Source of the DNA: Gnetum montanum
Taxonomy: Eukaryota > Streptophyta > Gnetopsida > Gnetales > Gnetaceae
Assembly (NCBI GenBank): GCA_015680685.1
Contig: MNCI01004110.1
Coordinates: 116,493-170,173, forward strand
Reading direction: 5' to 3'
Length of the DNA: 53,681 bases
The notes under the pieces are model-generated. The model saw nothing but the letters and a program-made list of their open reading frames with translations. It searched no databases and was not told the DNA's origin. This document shows positions 10,305-22,629 of this stretch, one piece after another (the first letter of the stretch is position 1; each line of letters opens with the position of its first letter). Both the position numbers and the translations under genes were made by a program.

Positions 10305-11599
10305 TTTCTCATCTCGCTTAACGTCATTAGCACAAAACTCTAGGGATGTGGTCTTTCATTCTTGAGGTTGTGAGGATAGTACTACATAAATGGACGGCTC
10401 ATCTGTAGGAAGGTCCTCACTAATAGGAATCAATGTTAACATACGTACGAGAGCTTCCCGATGTACTGGTGAAGTCATTACTAGATCGTACAAGCTTAAT
10501 GAAGTATTCTTTGTTTCAAGGCTTTTGTAACTTGGGTCAATGCACTCGGTAGATCCTTATCATTTGGGGCACCCTTGTCTGTGGAGACTTGGTCCATTTG
10601 ACCCAACATTCGTATCTCTCGTGGAGGGATTTTTGTGTTGGTAGCTGGGGATGTTGAGTTCGGGACCCTGTGAGTGCCGGTATTCTTGTCTTGATGACTT
10701 GTGTTAGGCTTACTGGTGGACGGAACCATGGGAAAAACATTTAGTAGTATGGGATTTGGTGGTCCTAATTTGTGCTAATGATTTTCTCTTTCCAGGCACT
10801 CTCTTGTTAGCCTATCAGCAAGGCATTCTCGCAGGGGTCACAGGGGAATGGAAGTGGATTGTGTGTTAGGGTGTTTTGGCATCCGAATCATAAAGGGAAT
10901 GGGTCAATTTTCTGATGGTGTGGTTGTTGTTGCAACAGAGGGAGGTACGCGGATGACAAATGGTTTTTGTGATGTGGGGAACGTGTGTGTGACGAAAGGA
11001 GTTTGAAGAGATGTTGAGGTAGGTGTATTTCTAGAAGGCCTACAAATCACAAAAGGTTTTCATGGGATGTCCTGTCCGTTCTCCACATGGATAGTGTTAA
11101 TCACATATGGTGCATCATTGGTATTAAGAGGGTCCTTGTAGACTCCCATGGGTTGGTTTTGGGGCCTTACTGGGTTTGCTTCATCAAATACTATTTCACC
11201 CCCATCAATCATGCACTATATATCCTGTTTTAAGGTGAAATAGCAGTCAGTTCTGTGCCCACACCGTAGGTGATATTCGCAAAACCTGTCCAACCTAAAG
11301 CCTCTTGGAATGGGGGCTCATTAGCTATTGATAAAGCTGGGTTCTTAGCCAACTCACAGAATCAATCATGTTTTTGAGATGCCATAGGAGACATTTTTTT
11401 ATGTTTGATTAACCCGACCTTTAGAAGTTGATCCAGCAATTGTGAAGGCTTCGTAGGCAAGGGTGTATATTGAATGGGGTCTTTTCATTAAAATATACGA
11501 GTGTGACCCATGTTGGTGTTTCTATTTGAGGAAGATTCAGGTGTAGGCATGGGTGTGGTTCTTTCATGGCCTGTTGGAGTAGCGGGTTATTTTGCTTTC
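10305..11599 (-). pseudogene. Gag C-terminal and linker region
   Basis: Many-stop continuation on the minus strand between the gag core and the protease. Recognisable pieces include a Thr/Pro/Ser-rich stretch (about 10730-10500) and a segment leading directly into the protease frame (KRDEKMGEVTTAP, about 10318). No clear zinc knuckle is seen. The gene order gag-linker-protease fits the element. Confidence 0.5.
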
Positions 11600-13371
11600 T
11601 GTCTTGGATTGTTAGGTCAGGTTGCCTCTACCACTGCTACTACCGTTGTTTTGGATTTATCTTTATCTTTCCTCATATATTGGCTTCTAAAGGTTGAGTA
11701 AACTAGGTCGTTACTTGTTTGCACTACCTCTTCTATGTTCTTAATTTGCACGAATGCTTGGCTCAAAGTACAGGCACTCAAATAATAAAGTTTCAATTTA
11801 ATAAAGTCATTCACAGCAGCCTTGAGGATTGTAAGCATGTATGTTTCAGGGATGGGCTCGTGAAGTTCATTCAAGGTTGCGCTCCACCTTTGGATAAATT
11901 TCTATACTGGCTCTAATGATACCTATTTAATTTGAATCAAGCTATCCAATGTGGCTTTAGGCTTTAGATTATATTTGAAACAGGTAACAAACTGATGTAA
12001 CAAATCCTCCAGAGAGGATATGGAGTTATGGGGTAGAGCTCGATACTAGTCCAAGGCTTTTCCTGTTAAGGACATAGCAAATACACGCATAATTACATGA
12101 GGCCAAGCCTAAAGCAATAGAAATTCTAATCAAAATGTTACTAAATGATCGTTTGGATCTCCCTCTCTATTGTACTTGGTTAACTGGGGTAATGAGACTC
12201 CCTTTGGCAAGGTTAACAATGGAACTGAGGGGTTGATTGGATCATCTTGATAGAAGTCCAGTACCTTGATTTCCTTAGTGTTTACAATTTTAAGGCACTT
12301 TACCTCCTTTGTTAACGAGTGCATCATTTTCTTTGTGTCTAGCCACTCTTGGGCAATAAGCAGTCCAACGGGTTGAGTGGATTGTGATTGATAGTAATTC
12401 GATTGTTGTATTGTTTTTGGAAAGAGGGACTGTTGGATTGTCATTTGTTACGGTGGAGCAACATTCAGAGATGAGACTACAGGGTGTGGTATGCTGTAGT
12501 GTGTAGACTGGTGTTGCTGAACAGCTAGTGGAACCCACTACCCAACCACAGGTTGTGAGGTGACACCTTGAACGTGTTGGGCTGAAGTAATCAATGGTGC
12601 TCCCTAGATTTGCACTTGTGGTATGTAATGGATGGACGTGGAAGCTGGTATAACTGATGGCATTCCAATTACTTGAGGTCGAAAGGTTGATCCTGCATTA
12701 GTTTGGGGAGGGGATTGCTGGGACTATACTTGCGGAGGTATGATGGAAGTGGACGTATCAAATTGAATGTTGGGCCTGGAGAAGATGTGAACGGAAGTGG
12801 GTACTTCCTGTACAGAAGCCGGTGCTTGAGCGTTCGTGGATAAAGGTGGAAGTATGCTCTCTTCTAGGAAGGGTTGGAATGACGGGTTTGTATGGGCATG
12901 AGGACTGATGGTATGGTACGAATCCCCATGCTCAGATTGGGCTACAAAGTCATCTTCCTCATATCCACTCTGAGGCTCTATTGGAGGTGGCTGTAAGGCT
13001 TGACTTCTTACCATGAGAAGCTGGGATATGAGTCGATGATGGTGTTTGGAAAGAGGGATTATATCAAATGCTAAGGGAATGAACTCACGACCTCCTTTGT
13101 AAATAAGCTCATAGTTTTGCTTTTCCTCTCTTTCTACATGGTCAATGGGTAGGTTGGCTGGAATCTTTACACAGATAAAGTTATATTGTTCCAGTGTGAT
13201 GGTTGCATAAGTACGATATTTTCCCTGTAGCCCAAGTGAATGGTGCATAGGGCCTTGAAGGTTTATTTGTTCAATAACAGTTATGGGTTTCGTAGCAGTC
13301 ACAAGGTTCGAAGTTTCAGCCCCAAAGTTAGAGATCGGTAGTGTTACTATGTTGATTTGGGAAGATTCCAT
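11600..13371 (-). pseudogene. Ty3/Gypsy Gag (capsid) remnant
   Basis: The N-terminal frame 13371-12724 opens with MESSQINIV and becomes Gln/Pro/Ser-rich. The capsid core follows after several stops: LPQLTKYNREGDPNDHLVTF (about 12190-12132), then FAMSLTGKALD-stop-YRALP (about 12080-12040) and LEDLLHQFVTCF (about 12020-11985). This is the retrotransposon gag pattern DP-x(2)-HL-x(2)-F, then F-x-x-SL-x-x-A-x-x-W(Y/F)-x-x-L, then W-x-x-L-x(3)-F-x(3)-F. The tryptophan of the central motif has become a TAG stop. A further open piece runs 11874-11617. It is the structural protein that would pack element RNA and is non-functional here. The start at 13371 lies ~320 bp after the PBS, normal for a leader. 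Confidence 0.85.
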
Positions 13372-13385
13372 AGGGAGTGTGAATA

Positions 13386-13610
13386 AACTGGGCTAAACAA
13401 GCCGAGCGTGCGTAAGCTGAGCATGTGTAAAGTTGACGTGAGTAAGCCGAGCATGTGTAAACTGACAGCATGAGTAAGCTGACAGCATGAGCAAGCTGTT
13501 AGCGTGAGCAAGCTATTGATATGAGCAGGCTGATAGCGTGAGTCACTAGGCATAGCATTAGTAAGTCAAGCTAAGCATGTGTAAGCTAGCTTGACAAGCT
13601 GGGTTTCAAT
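13386..13610. repeat. Degenerate short repeats in the element leader
   Basis: Roughly a dozen copies of a ~16-20 bp unit like AGCATGAGTAAGCTGAC, between PBS and gag. Related AAGCTGAGCATGAGCAAGCT stretches occur inside the LTR at 5160-5235, so leader and LTR share the motif. Confidence 0.75.
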
Positions 13611-13684
13611 TTCAGTACTTGATCTGCGTAGCACTTGAACAGGTAGCGTGATTAGAGTTTTGATAGGACAGTAAGCAAGTTCGA

Positions 13685-13702
13685 CCCTTCTTCTAGCGCC
13701 AA
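13685..13702 (-). other. Primer-binding site
   Basis: On the minus strand, six bases past the 5' LTR, the sequence reads TGGCGCTAGAAGAAGGG. It begins with the complement of a tRNA 3' end (GCGCCA). I do not assign the tRNA species. Confidence 0.75.
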
Positions 13703-13708
13703 TTTACT

Positions 13709-15404
13709 GTATTGACCTAAATAGTTGGCATAAGGCTGGAAGGGAAAAAAAACACTAAAAGATCATCGGACAGGCACAGTTGACCCTACCTTCGCGTGAA
13801 GGCAAGTTGGAAAAGGAAACGAAGGTAGAGTGCCTTGGATGGTCTGCATGCAAATCAACCAAGGACTTCCTCGAGCGTGAACTATGGCTTGCACTAGGGT
13901 TATTGTAACTGATGACGTACGAAATGTAAACAATGATGCACGAAATGCAAACAGAGTGTAAAAAGAATTGTATTGTAAACAAAGCGTAAATTGAATTTAA
14001 AACAGAGCAAACAATATAATGGCTGGCAAAATGAACTATATTGTATTGCTTAAAAGGGATGTGCAGCGGTCAAAGCGTAGTTGCACATGTGGATGGCAAG
14101 TCAAGCATCAAGCCCCAGGGTGATGTGTTTCAGAAGTGCTTGGATGCTAGGAGTCAAGTGCACCCGAGCGTCCAAGGATTGCTCGTCTGTGTTTCCTAAG
14201 CCATTAACCTTTAAAATTGCCAACCCTGTTTATGTGAATTGATAGGGTATTTATAGGGTTCAGCTGCGCTCGAGTGTGGAACTCATGGATGGAATCAATG
14301 GCTGAGAAATGAGAGGAAAATGGATCAAGTAACATGTGCTTGATGGATAGTTGTGTGTGAATTGGATGTGTGTAGGCAAGCTACGTTCTTGACTGGATGC
14401 ACTGTATCTTACAGCGTGTGTTAGCTTACTCAAGCTAGCTTACGCTCATTGAAGCATATACAATTTGGAGCGTAAGAGCTTTGCAAGCTAACAAATGATG
14501 AAATTTTACAATGAAAATGATAATGGCAACAAGAGAAATTAACTCTGGCTAGCTTGAAACTTCTCAATCCCTGAATTGATTGTTGTAGGATGTCGATTTG
14601 AGTGGTCTTGTGGCTGTTCAAGGCATCTTTGTTTCACTAGAGCTTCCAGCGTGAATTAATTTTGTCTTGGCATGTCTCCAGCGTGCTCACGTTGTACTCA
14701 CGCTGCTAGTGTGACCTCAGCGTGAGTTGATGGGAATGACACGTTTCACATCAATTCTCGATTTGAAGCCTATTCCTTAAAGTCTAATGATTTCCTGACT
14801 ATGATTGACCCTGAGAGTGATCTCCAAGTCAAAAATTGAGCTTGATGTGCCTTGTTTTGAACCATTTTTGGTAGCTCACGTTGGACTCACGCCACCAGCG
14901 TGAGCTCAGCGTGATCACAGCGTGAGCTACAAAAACTTGTAATTTTGAATCTAAAATCTAGAATTCTGGAGGCTGGAACTTGAAGTTGTCAACAATGAAC
15001 CCTGAGTATGACTTGCACCTTGGAAGTCAGATCATTTCAACTCAGTTTTGAGGCTCTCAAAGATGGTCACACTGTACTCACACTACCAACATGACCTTAG
15101 CATGACTACAGTGTGAGTAAGAAAATTTGTACCATTTGACCTGAAATTTGAATTCCTAAATGCTAAAACTAGAACTAGACACAACAATGACCCTTGAGAA
15201 TGCCTTGCACCCTCAGATTGAACCACCTTTAACTTGATTCTGAATTCGTTGGAGTTGCTCATGCTAAGGGCAAGCTAGACAAGCTAAGCGTGAGCAAGTT
15301 GAGTGTGAGTTCCATGCTTTAGTCAAATTTTTGCTTTCCAAAAGCTAAAAGGGCTCTAGGTTGTTCTCATTTCAAGGTGTTAGGCCGAAATTAGTGGTGT
15401 TTCA
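13709..15404 (-). repeat. 5' LTR of the Tat-like element
   Basis: 1696 bp, plus-strand TGTATTGACC...GTGGTGTTTCA, the partner of 3611-5323. On the minus strand it is followed directly by the PBS. It carries the same CAGCGTGA-type motif clusters (for example 14690-14735 and 14875-14930). Confidence 0.93.
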
Positions 15405-15409
15405 CATGT

Positions 15410-17029
15410 GAATCATATGTACTAACATAGTAGAAATAAATAGTGTTTGACAACGTGGCATGTGTAATAATCACATCTTAGTTTATGGAAAACCTAATTT
15501 TGACAGTGTAACCAAGTACAAGTGATATATCCTTACACCTAGAAATAATTAATTACTTAACAGTGTGATGAGTTACAAATCAATATTTAATAAATAAATG
15601 CGATGTCCTATGATCAACAGATTCATGCACTCCTATTGAATTTGAAAAAATAAAAAAGAGCAATCGACATTGTGATATTTCCTGTTGGAAGGGTTTCGCA
15701 CACATCATTTTCAGAGTACTGTAGAGCTATCATAGATCAACGCTACAGTGATTCTTAGCAAGAACATTGTACATTGCTCTACAGTGACCATGCCTCAAAA
15801 GGTATGCATCCCCAAATTCAAATTGATGTTCTAGCATTCACATGCATGGTTAGGATATGTTGCATATCAAGTTGTAAAAACAAAGCCATAAATTTTTTGT
15901 AACAATTTCGAGTTGCATGCAAGGGCATTTACTACAAAACATTTAAAAAGTAATTGCAAATTCAAGGGTTTCTCTTTGTTGGAATTGTTGATAGTGTATT
16001 AAATTGTTTAGTGCCTGTAATTCAGATATTTCTATTTACTAAATTTCAAATGTTGTGTTTACTAACTCAGTAGGAGATTTAATATGTGCTTGTAATTTTT
16101 CCTGTCAACGATGTACTTTGCTAAAGTTTTGCTTGAATTCTTCTGGCTTTTTGAACAAAAACAATTGAAAAACCAAGGATGCAAATAATGTGTAATTTTT
16201 TAAACTTTTAGATGAGTATATTATTGATTTGCATTATCTTTGACTATCTACTCATTCAAAAAAATTTAAACTTTGGATTTTAGGATTTTAGAATGTTTTG
16301 GATAAACTGGACCTTGTGGTTTTTAATTATCCTAAGCCTTTACCTTACTTTTAAAATTTAATTTTTGTTTCATTCCATAAAGCATCAATAACTAAAATCA
16401 TCATAGTATATTCTATAATGACATTAATAAATTTGATATTTCACCATGTTTATAACAATCAAACCACTCCAGGAATGCCAGCAATTTTATCCTACAACCT
16501 AAGCAATGCTTTAAACATGAGAGTTGTGTTATAATGACATTGCAAAATGTTTGAAAGTAGCGAATGTTGGCTAATTTCCAAACTTGAAAGAAATTAGAAT
16601 TCTGAGTAATGGTTGTCTTAACATTAAAAAATTTGCAATTGATCTAACCTCTACATTGTTTTACCTCCAATTAGAGGTTGTAGATCCTAATGATGGAAAA
16701 TTCTTGCTCAATGAAAATCAAATCAATAAAAATGAACATTGAACTTTTAAATAACAATGTCTTTTAATCTACCATTATGATTTTTGTTACCCCTACTATA
16801 CGATGTACTTAAGCTAAGTATTAACTTATGATTTCTTTATGTATTCTAGAAATCGCCAACTACTACAACACAAACCAGTACGTTGCTCATTAAAGAGAAT
16901 TCAATCATCATCCACCAATTACATTAAACTATGTCTTTCATGTTCATTGTGTGCCTATTTTCTACATCATGTTGCCGCTCCTGCTCCTAGAAATGCATAT
17001 TATGAAGTCACTATCACTATTGATGATCA
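15410..17029. other. No gene recognised
   Basis: AT-rich sequence right of the Tat-like element. I find no coding motif, LTR end or tandem array. It may be old, unrecognisable repeat or host spacer. Confidence 0.5.
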
Positions 17030-17295
17030 TCTATAGGGCCATGTTCCATCTTTACTTGGAAGACTTATTAGACATGGGTATCTCAACCTACTCTATAATT
17101 ATATTGTTGACCCTCTTACTAATGACACTTCGATCATGGAGTTGTATTTATTTTCCAATGATATTGAAGAAGCACTACCTCATTCAATAGGAAGATTGAA
17201 CAATTTGCAAAAGCTTATGCTTTTCTAAAACTTTCTAAGAGTGATAATTCCAAAGTTCATGGCTAACCTTACTTCTTTTAATTTAGTAAAACATT
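17030..17295 (+). pseudogene. Leucine-rich-repeat protein fragment
   Basis: The frame encodes about three LRR units. The first is degenerate (GHVPSLLGRLIRHGYLNLLYN), the second is MELYLFSNDIEEALPHSIGRL, and the third is NNLQKLMLF-stop-NFLRVIIPKFMANLTSF. The plant extracellular LRR pattern is L-x-x-L-x-L-x-x-N-x-(L/I)-x-G-x-(I/L)-P. Two stops occur (a TAG near 17034 and a TAA near 17226). No signal peptide, membrane span or kinase is near. It is probably a remnant of a receptor-like protein, captured or left by rearrangement. Identification rests on the repeat pattern alone. Confidence 0.5.
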
Positions 17296-17910
17296 AAAAC
17301 TGAAACCTAAATTTTAATATGTTTGTAAGACACGTGGATTACCAAAATTTTAAACATGTAATATTCAATATATGTTCATCATAATTTGTAGCCTTTTCAT
17401 GATACAAGATATATTATAAATATTTGGATATATTTTCCTTTGTTTTGTGATACTAATTGATTGATCTTAATTTGAATCAAAGGAGCACTTTTCGTGACTA
17501 GTCCATGAGATATTCCAACAAGGTACAATGGCAAGGGGAGAGGTGATAACAATAGACAATTGTAGCCTACTTCATCTTCCCTAGCTCCTACCAAAGAAAG
17601 AGCATGAGAGGAGGAACAAAGGATGGAGGAACTTGTAGCATAAGAGGAGAGACAAAGGTGGGAGATGAAGCTTCGAACAACTCCATTGTAGAAGCCCAAT
17701 GACTTCACACTATTATTGTAGATTATTTGGTCAAAAATGCTATAGAAGTTGGTGTTGCAACACCTTCAATACATCATCACATGAGGTGTTGAATTTTATG
17801 AGGAGGCACAAGGATTCTATGTGATCCATCATAAAGTAGGTTAACATACATGAACCATCCAATTTGGAAATTTCTCCTACCCTCTCACTAAGTAAACACT
17901 GACACATGCA

Positions 17911-18950
17911 TTGGACATGTTCATTAGGCCTATAAGAGAGTTTGTTGTTGCAGCTACCTCAAAGTGGAAGACAAAGCTAATTAACCAAGTGAGTGAAGTT
18001 AAGATGGATGAGACTAGTTGGTCCTACAAGAATTTGTTCCCAAAGAAGAGAATTCTTGCTAGGGTAATTCAAACTAATGTCTTGGTACTAACACATTACA
18101 GTCATGTGATGTTATTAGTAATGAAAATGTTGCTAAACTTGGAGGGATACTACAACCTAAGCCATCTATCCATAATCCTTAAGATGATAGAATTAATGGC
18201 ATGGGATGCTCCAACTATTGCATTTCCATCCACCATATCTTCCCTCTTTAAATTATGGAAGATTCCACCTTCAAATTTGAATAAGAAGGAGGTGCCAACA
18301 TTTGGAGAGAACCAGTTTCCTCAGTTGGGTTACACATTTTATACCTAGTATGTCCCCCAAGGACATGATTTGATGATATCCACTATATCCCTAATCCTTG
18401 TGTTTAGCCATATGGTGGCAAGGTCACATGGTAAGAGAACCATGCATGGGGTTCTCCAAAGGATGTACTTTGAATGCATCCACAACCACAATAGCAATAT
18501 GGGGATGATGTCATTTTATTTTCCTACCTAAAATTAATGGAGCTCGAATGGCTACATGCATTGATGCTATTGCTACACACATGGAGGTAATTGAACAAAA
18601 TTTGCATCAACGCTTTGACCACATTGAGAGAAGGTATACTTATTAGGCTTCAAACCTAAAGACCTTGACCACATATTTGTTCAGGTAGTTCAGATCTATT
18701 TGAGAGCCCTTTGCTACTACTGAGATGGAGGATATTTTAGATCCTCTATTGGATTCCATTGGTACACCTTCATGTGATAATGAGATAGGACCATCTAGTG
18801 TAGGTGACAAGGATGATTAGCCTAGTAATCATGTTACCGAGCAAGATTTCATGGATTCTAATGATTATGTGGCTCAATAGTAGGATATTCTAGGACTGAC
18901 ATCTAGAAATATAAGCCCCTCTAGTGTAGCTCCTTCTACTTTAACATAGC
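17911..18950 (+). pseudogene. Unrecognised decayed frame
   Basis: An open stretch of 145 codons (17911-18348) is followed in another frame (about 18548-18945) by a largely open sequence. That sequence contains DAIATHMEVIEQNLHQRF and an acidic, Ser-rich tail (PLLDSIGTPSCDNEIG). Most stops in the second part are TAG, in places where CAG would fit. The middle has an amphipathic helix, and the composition resembles a retroelement-encoded or gag-like protein. I recognise no domain, and the two parts may not belong together. Confidence 0.35.
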
Positions 18951-19599
18951 TTGTTCTTATCATTTCTTTGTGTCCACTTTGTTTTTGATGTCCTAGGGAG
19001 AATTACTATGGATGCATATTTTGTTCTTGTATGTAGCCTTTTGATGGTTTATGAACACTTTTTTTGTTATAGGTTATTATCTCTCAATTGGTTAAAACAT
19101 GCAAAGCAAAATAAAGCTTACATTTTATGGTGACATATGTCCAATTTGAATTTATGTTGAAAATTAATTTAACTATGCCTTCTATTTTTGCCTTGTACAT
19201 GGTTACGTTTATAATAATATTTCTTACATGAATTTAGAAAGGATGCTTTAGATGTTCTTTTTTAGATAACACTTCTCCAATCATAAAAATAATAACATTA
19301 TTTACAAGTCCTCATGTTATTAAACAATTATTTACTAAAACTTCATTTACCTTTTGCATAATGCAATATGTTGTTGATCTCATCAACTATCAGTGTGAAG
19401 AATTATGTCTCACATTACTAATGCATGTTAAGAAATCAAATATATTAACATACTCATGCAACTTACATGTAAATTCATAATCACTATCCTACAAGTGAAT
19501 GTGACTCACAAGTCAAGCCATATAAGAAAACATAAACTAGCTTTCGAAAGTGAGAGAGGTTGTAGACTGCATCTACTAAAACACATATCATAATCTTAG

Positions 19600-20100
19600 C
19601 CATGTCAGAACTTGTGCTTCACAGTGACGATCATACACTATACTTCATTCTATTTGTTACATAGTATAGTGCACTGCATATTGCAACTTCCCTGCATATA
19701 ATAAAAAATCTAAGTGTTCCATAGTGCAATGCACTATGACATATGAATGACACGGGTCCTAAAGTCCTGACTGGGTTTGGGATAGTGCAATGCACTATAA
19801 GTTGCATTCATTCCACATGTTTAAAATAGTGAAATATCTTGACAATGCATGCCGTTGCAAGTCACATGTATGCAACATCTCTAAAATGTTTTGTTAGAGT
19901 GTGAGGTACTGTGGCTTGTAGGAATGTCATAGGTATGAAACCCATAAATAGGTATGGGACAATGCGAAGCGCTTTAAGGCACATGTGAAAAATAGTGAAA
20001 TGTGTTAATAATGTGCACAATTACCATAAACTAAAACATTTCTATCATGGTGTGATGCATTGCAACTTATGATGCACTAATGAATTCCACTATATAACCT
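19600..20100. repeat. Block of related palindromes
   Basis: ATAGTGCAATGCACTAT, a 17-bp palindrome around one central base, occurs at 19721-19737 and again at 19782-19798. Degenerate forms lie near 19660-19690, 19825, 19960-19985 and 20045-20085. No gene overlaps it. Confidence 0.7.
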
Positions 20101-20372
20101 AATGGCAAGATGATTCTACATGAGCTGTAACTTTAATTAGTGTCATAGTTCATACAATAATTGTCTTGATTTGATCATCCAATTTTCAATGGTTACATAA
20201 TATAGAAATGAGTGGGAAAAGTTTGCATTGTTCCAACATAAGTGCATGCACAAAAAGTATAATCATACATGCCTGTTCATACTAAGAAATTCAAATAAAG
20301 AGAATAAAGAAAGAACCAATTTACGAAAGATGCCATTACTTGGACTATAAGAACTTTCCTAGCTTCCACTAG

Positions 20373-21884
20373 TCATTCCAACACTTCCTCAAATTGGGCA
20401 ACACTCATTCTTCCACTCCTTGCTCCTGCTAATGCATGTATATCTACCATAGTAGCAATGTCAAGAATAGATGTAATTGGAACATTCAAAGCTTCTACAA
20501 CATAGTTTGCCTCTACCTCTACTGCTGTCTCTTGGCCCTTATGTGGCAAGACCAAAACTATTACTCCTTTGCCTTCTTTGAACATCACAGAGAAGGCTAC
20601 TAGATTCCTCGAAATGTTGAGGAATGCTTGTTCTAGAATGGATACATTTACTTCTTTGGTGTTAGGATATAAATGAGCAGGTGCCTGGTTTCTCTATGTT
20701 GAGAACATCGACGCCATCTCGGTGCTTAGGTAGCAAATGGTCCGTGTGATCTTGTTCAAATGGCTTATAGGTAGATAATACAACAAGGGTCCACCACCAC
20801 CTCCAAAGGCTTATTGTTGCTATAGCTATTACTTCCTAAGTTTCCTAAAGCATTTAACAATTGCAAGCATCCCTAGTGTTATCTACGATGTTGTAGGTGG
20901 TGGTGCTGGTGGCAATTCATGTTCTTAATGCTTGATAGTAGCCTTTCCTTTCATCATCTCATATCTTGATGAGGCAAGATCATGATAGACCACATCATTG
21001 GAATAGCAAGGTATTCCTCCCCTCTTATATAATTTTCTGATTAATCATGTAAAGAAAAGTTTCTTTCTACCCTTCTCATTTTCCTTAAAATGTTTTTCTA
21101 CTTTAAAGAAGATGAGTTGTAGTAGGTTGATAGGAATTTTTTCTCTTAGAGCCATACATGCCCTAGCAAAGAAGGTTGTGATCTTGCTTGGCCTTACCAT
21201 TGGATTAAGCTGATAGGCCATAATTTTGAAGTATGCATGTTTCAATTTGATGGGGGAACTATACTTCTTACAAACCATTTCTTAGGACCACTAGACCCAT
21301 TCTTTCTTGGCCTTTAGGTCTACTTATGTAGAGATTTCTGCTAGCTCAACCCCAGTGTTAGCAAATCAAAAGCTTTTGTAATGGCCTCAACCAAGTAGGA
21401 CATGATGATGCCTTCGATTTTAATGTTGGCCTCTTTGACAGTTGTTCCAAAAGAGATGGATATCTCCCATGTACCATTCTCAATTGGTAAAGAGAATGGG
21501 CCATAGAGGAGACCCTTGCAGCTATGTTCAAACCTCTTCTAGTGCTAGCTCTAGGAATGACCTGAGGTTCAGCTCCTATAGGATGAAGCTATGGATATCC
21601 TTAGTCCAAATCCTCTCCAAGAAGGCTTCTATAGGTATGACCTCTAAATTAGCTCTTGGTCTTGGGACTTCATCCTACCTGGATTGGCTTGTCTCTACAA
21701 TAGGAATCTGTCTAATAAATTCCACCTTAGGTTCCTCTTGTAGAGGCCCGATAGCATAAGTAGCCTTAGCTACTTGCTCCTAGGGTTATTGTTATTGTTG
21801 TTGTTGTCGATCACTTCCTCCTCGAGGTCACTTCTCCCTGGGCTATGATGACCCTCTTGATTACGGTCCTCTCTTGGGTGCTAT
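20373..21884 (-). pseudogene. ORF X, copy A: post-pol protein with plant-transposon-protein-like block
   Basis: This aligns by eye, block after block, with 47280-49620 on the plus strand. Shared blocks are: a basic Gln-rich start (at 21884 the start codon is now ATA); RANLEVIPIEAFLERIW (about 21640); ELNLRSFLEL then EWYMGDIHLF (about 21460); a central block YFKIMAYQLNP...FFARACMALREKIP...LIRKLYKRGGIPCYSND (21242-20990); and VLVLPHKGQETAVEVE...TSILDIATMVDIHA (20558-20440). The central block resembles, from memory, the plant family annotated 'putative plant transposon protein', common in Athila-type elements. The C-terminal coiled-coil part seen in copy B is missing. Its place after pol matches the third ORF of Athila elements. 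Function unknown. Confidence 0.7.
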
Positions 21885-22039
21885 ATGTGATCACAAACAT
21901 AATCTAAGATTAGCACTTAGGTATAATGTTTTTTCTCTTTAAATAGCTTTCTTTGTTTGATTTGATCATATTCTATTAGCTAGATATTGGAATTTTATCA
22001 TTAGGTCTTTGTTTAATGATCTCAGAATTATGATATTAT

Positions 22040-22500
22040 TTTATTCACATTCTAGTGGAGGTTAAATGTTGATATTATCTTTTGTGATCATTAATTTAAT
22101 ATTATTTTAATAACTTATTTATGGGAAGTCAAAAAAATTTTAGTGAAATCCTAGTGTTTGATGCTCCCATGACATACAGTGTATCTCTGGTAGCTTCAAG
22201 ATAGAAAAACAGGTGAATTCAAGTAAGCAGTATGGAAGTTAGAGCTCTTGGAGGGTTCTTGAGCTCTAAAAAATGACAAACACTCCTCTAGCGCTTTGAA
22301 GAAATGGTGAAAAGAAGCCAAGTATCACATGCATATATAGGCTTTTTATACTACGTAGATGGGGATGTGTTGATGGAGCTGCATTGACTTATCCTACTAC
22401 ATCAATGAGGATGCATCAACACAACTATTTGTAGCTATATTTTACACTTGAAATTGTAGGAATTTCAAGTGAGTTTGAGGTTAAAATCATAGCCAAATGG
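22040..22500 (-). promoter_or_regulatory. TATA-containing leader upstream of ORF X, copy A
   Basis: On the minus strand CATTGATGTAG and GTTGATGCATC-type motifs are followed by CCTATATATGCATG, and some 200 bp later by ATGGGAGCATCAA. The same order is found at 46770-47030 ahead of ORF X in copy B. It could be an internal promoter plus untranslated exon, or the remnant of a further LTR. Confidence 0.4.
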
Positions 22501-22629
22501 AAGCCAAATATTGGAGAATCATAGCAACAACATGAAAGAAGTAATTAGAGTACATAGAATGAGTTCTTAGAAAATGTTTTGATGTCAAAATAGAGCACAA
22601 ACTGGATGTTTTAGGCTATTGAGATGATC

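Larger units (their letters stand above)
3611..15404 (-). mobile_element. Non-autonomous Ty3/Gypsy (Tat-like) element
   Basis: A full-length minus-strand element of about 11.8 kb. Its two LTRs (3611-5323 and 13709-15404) align along their whole length, with TG...CA ends. The flanking bases are CATGC (3606-3610) and CATGT (15405-15409), a 5-bp target duplication with one mismatch. On the minus strand the order is LTR, PBS starting TTGGCGC, gag, aspartic protease, repeat block, antisense spliced frame, integrase C-terminal remnant, second repeat block, polypurine tract, LTR. No RT, RNase H or integrase core is visible, so mobility would need proteins from elsewhere. Tat-lineage membership is inferred from the long size, the extra antisense frame and the protease and gag style. 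Confidence 0.85.
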
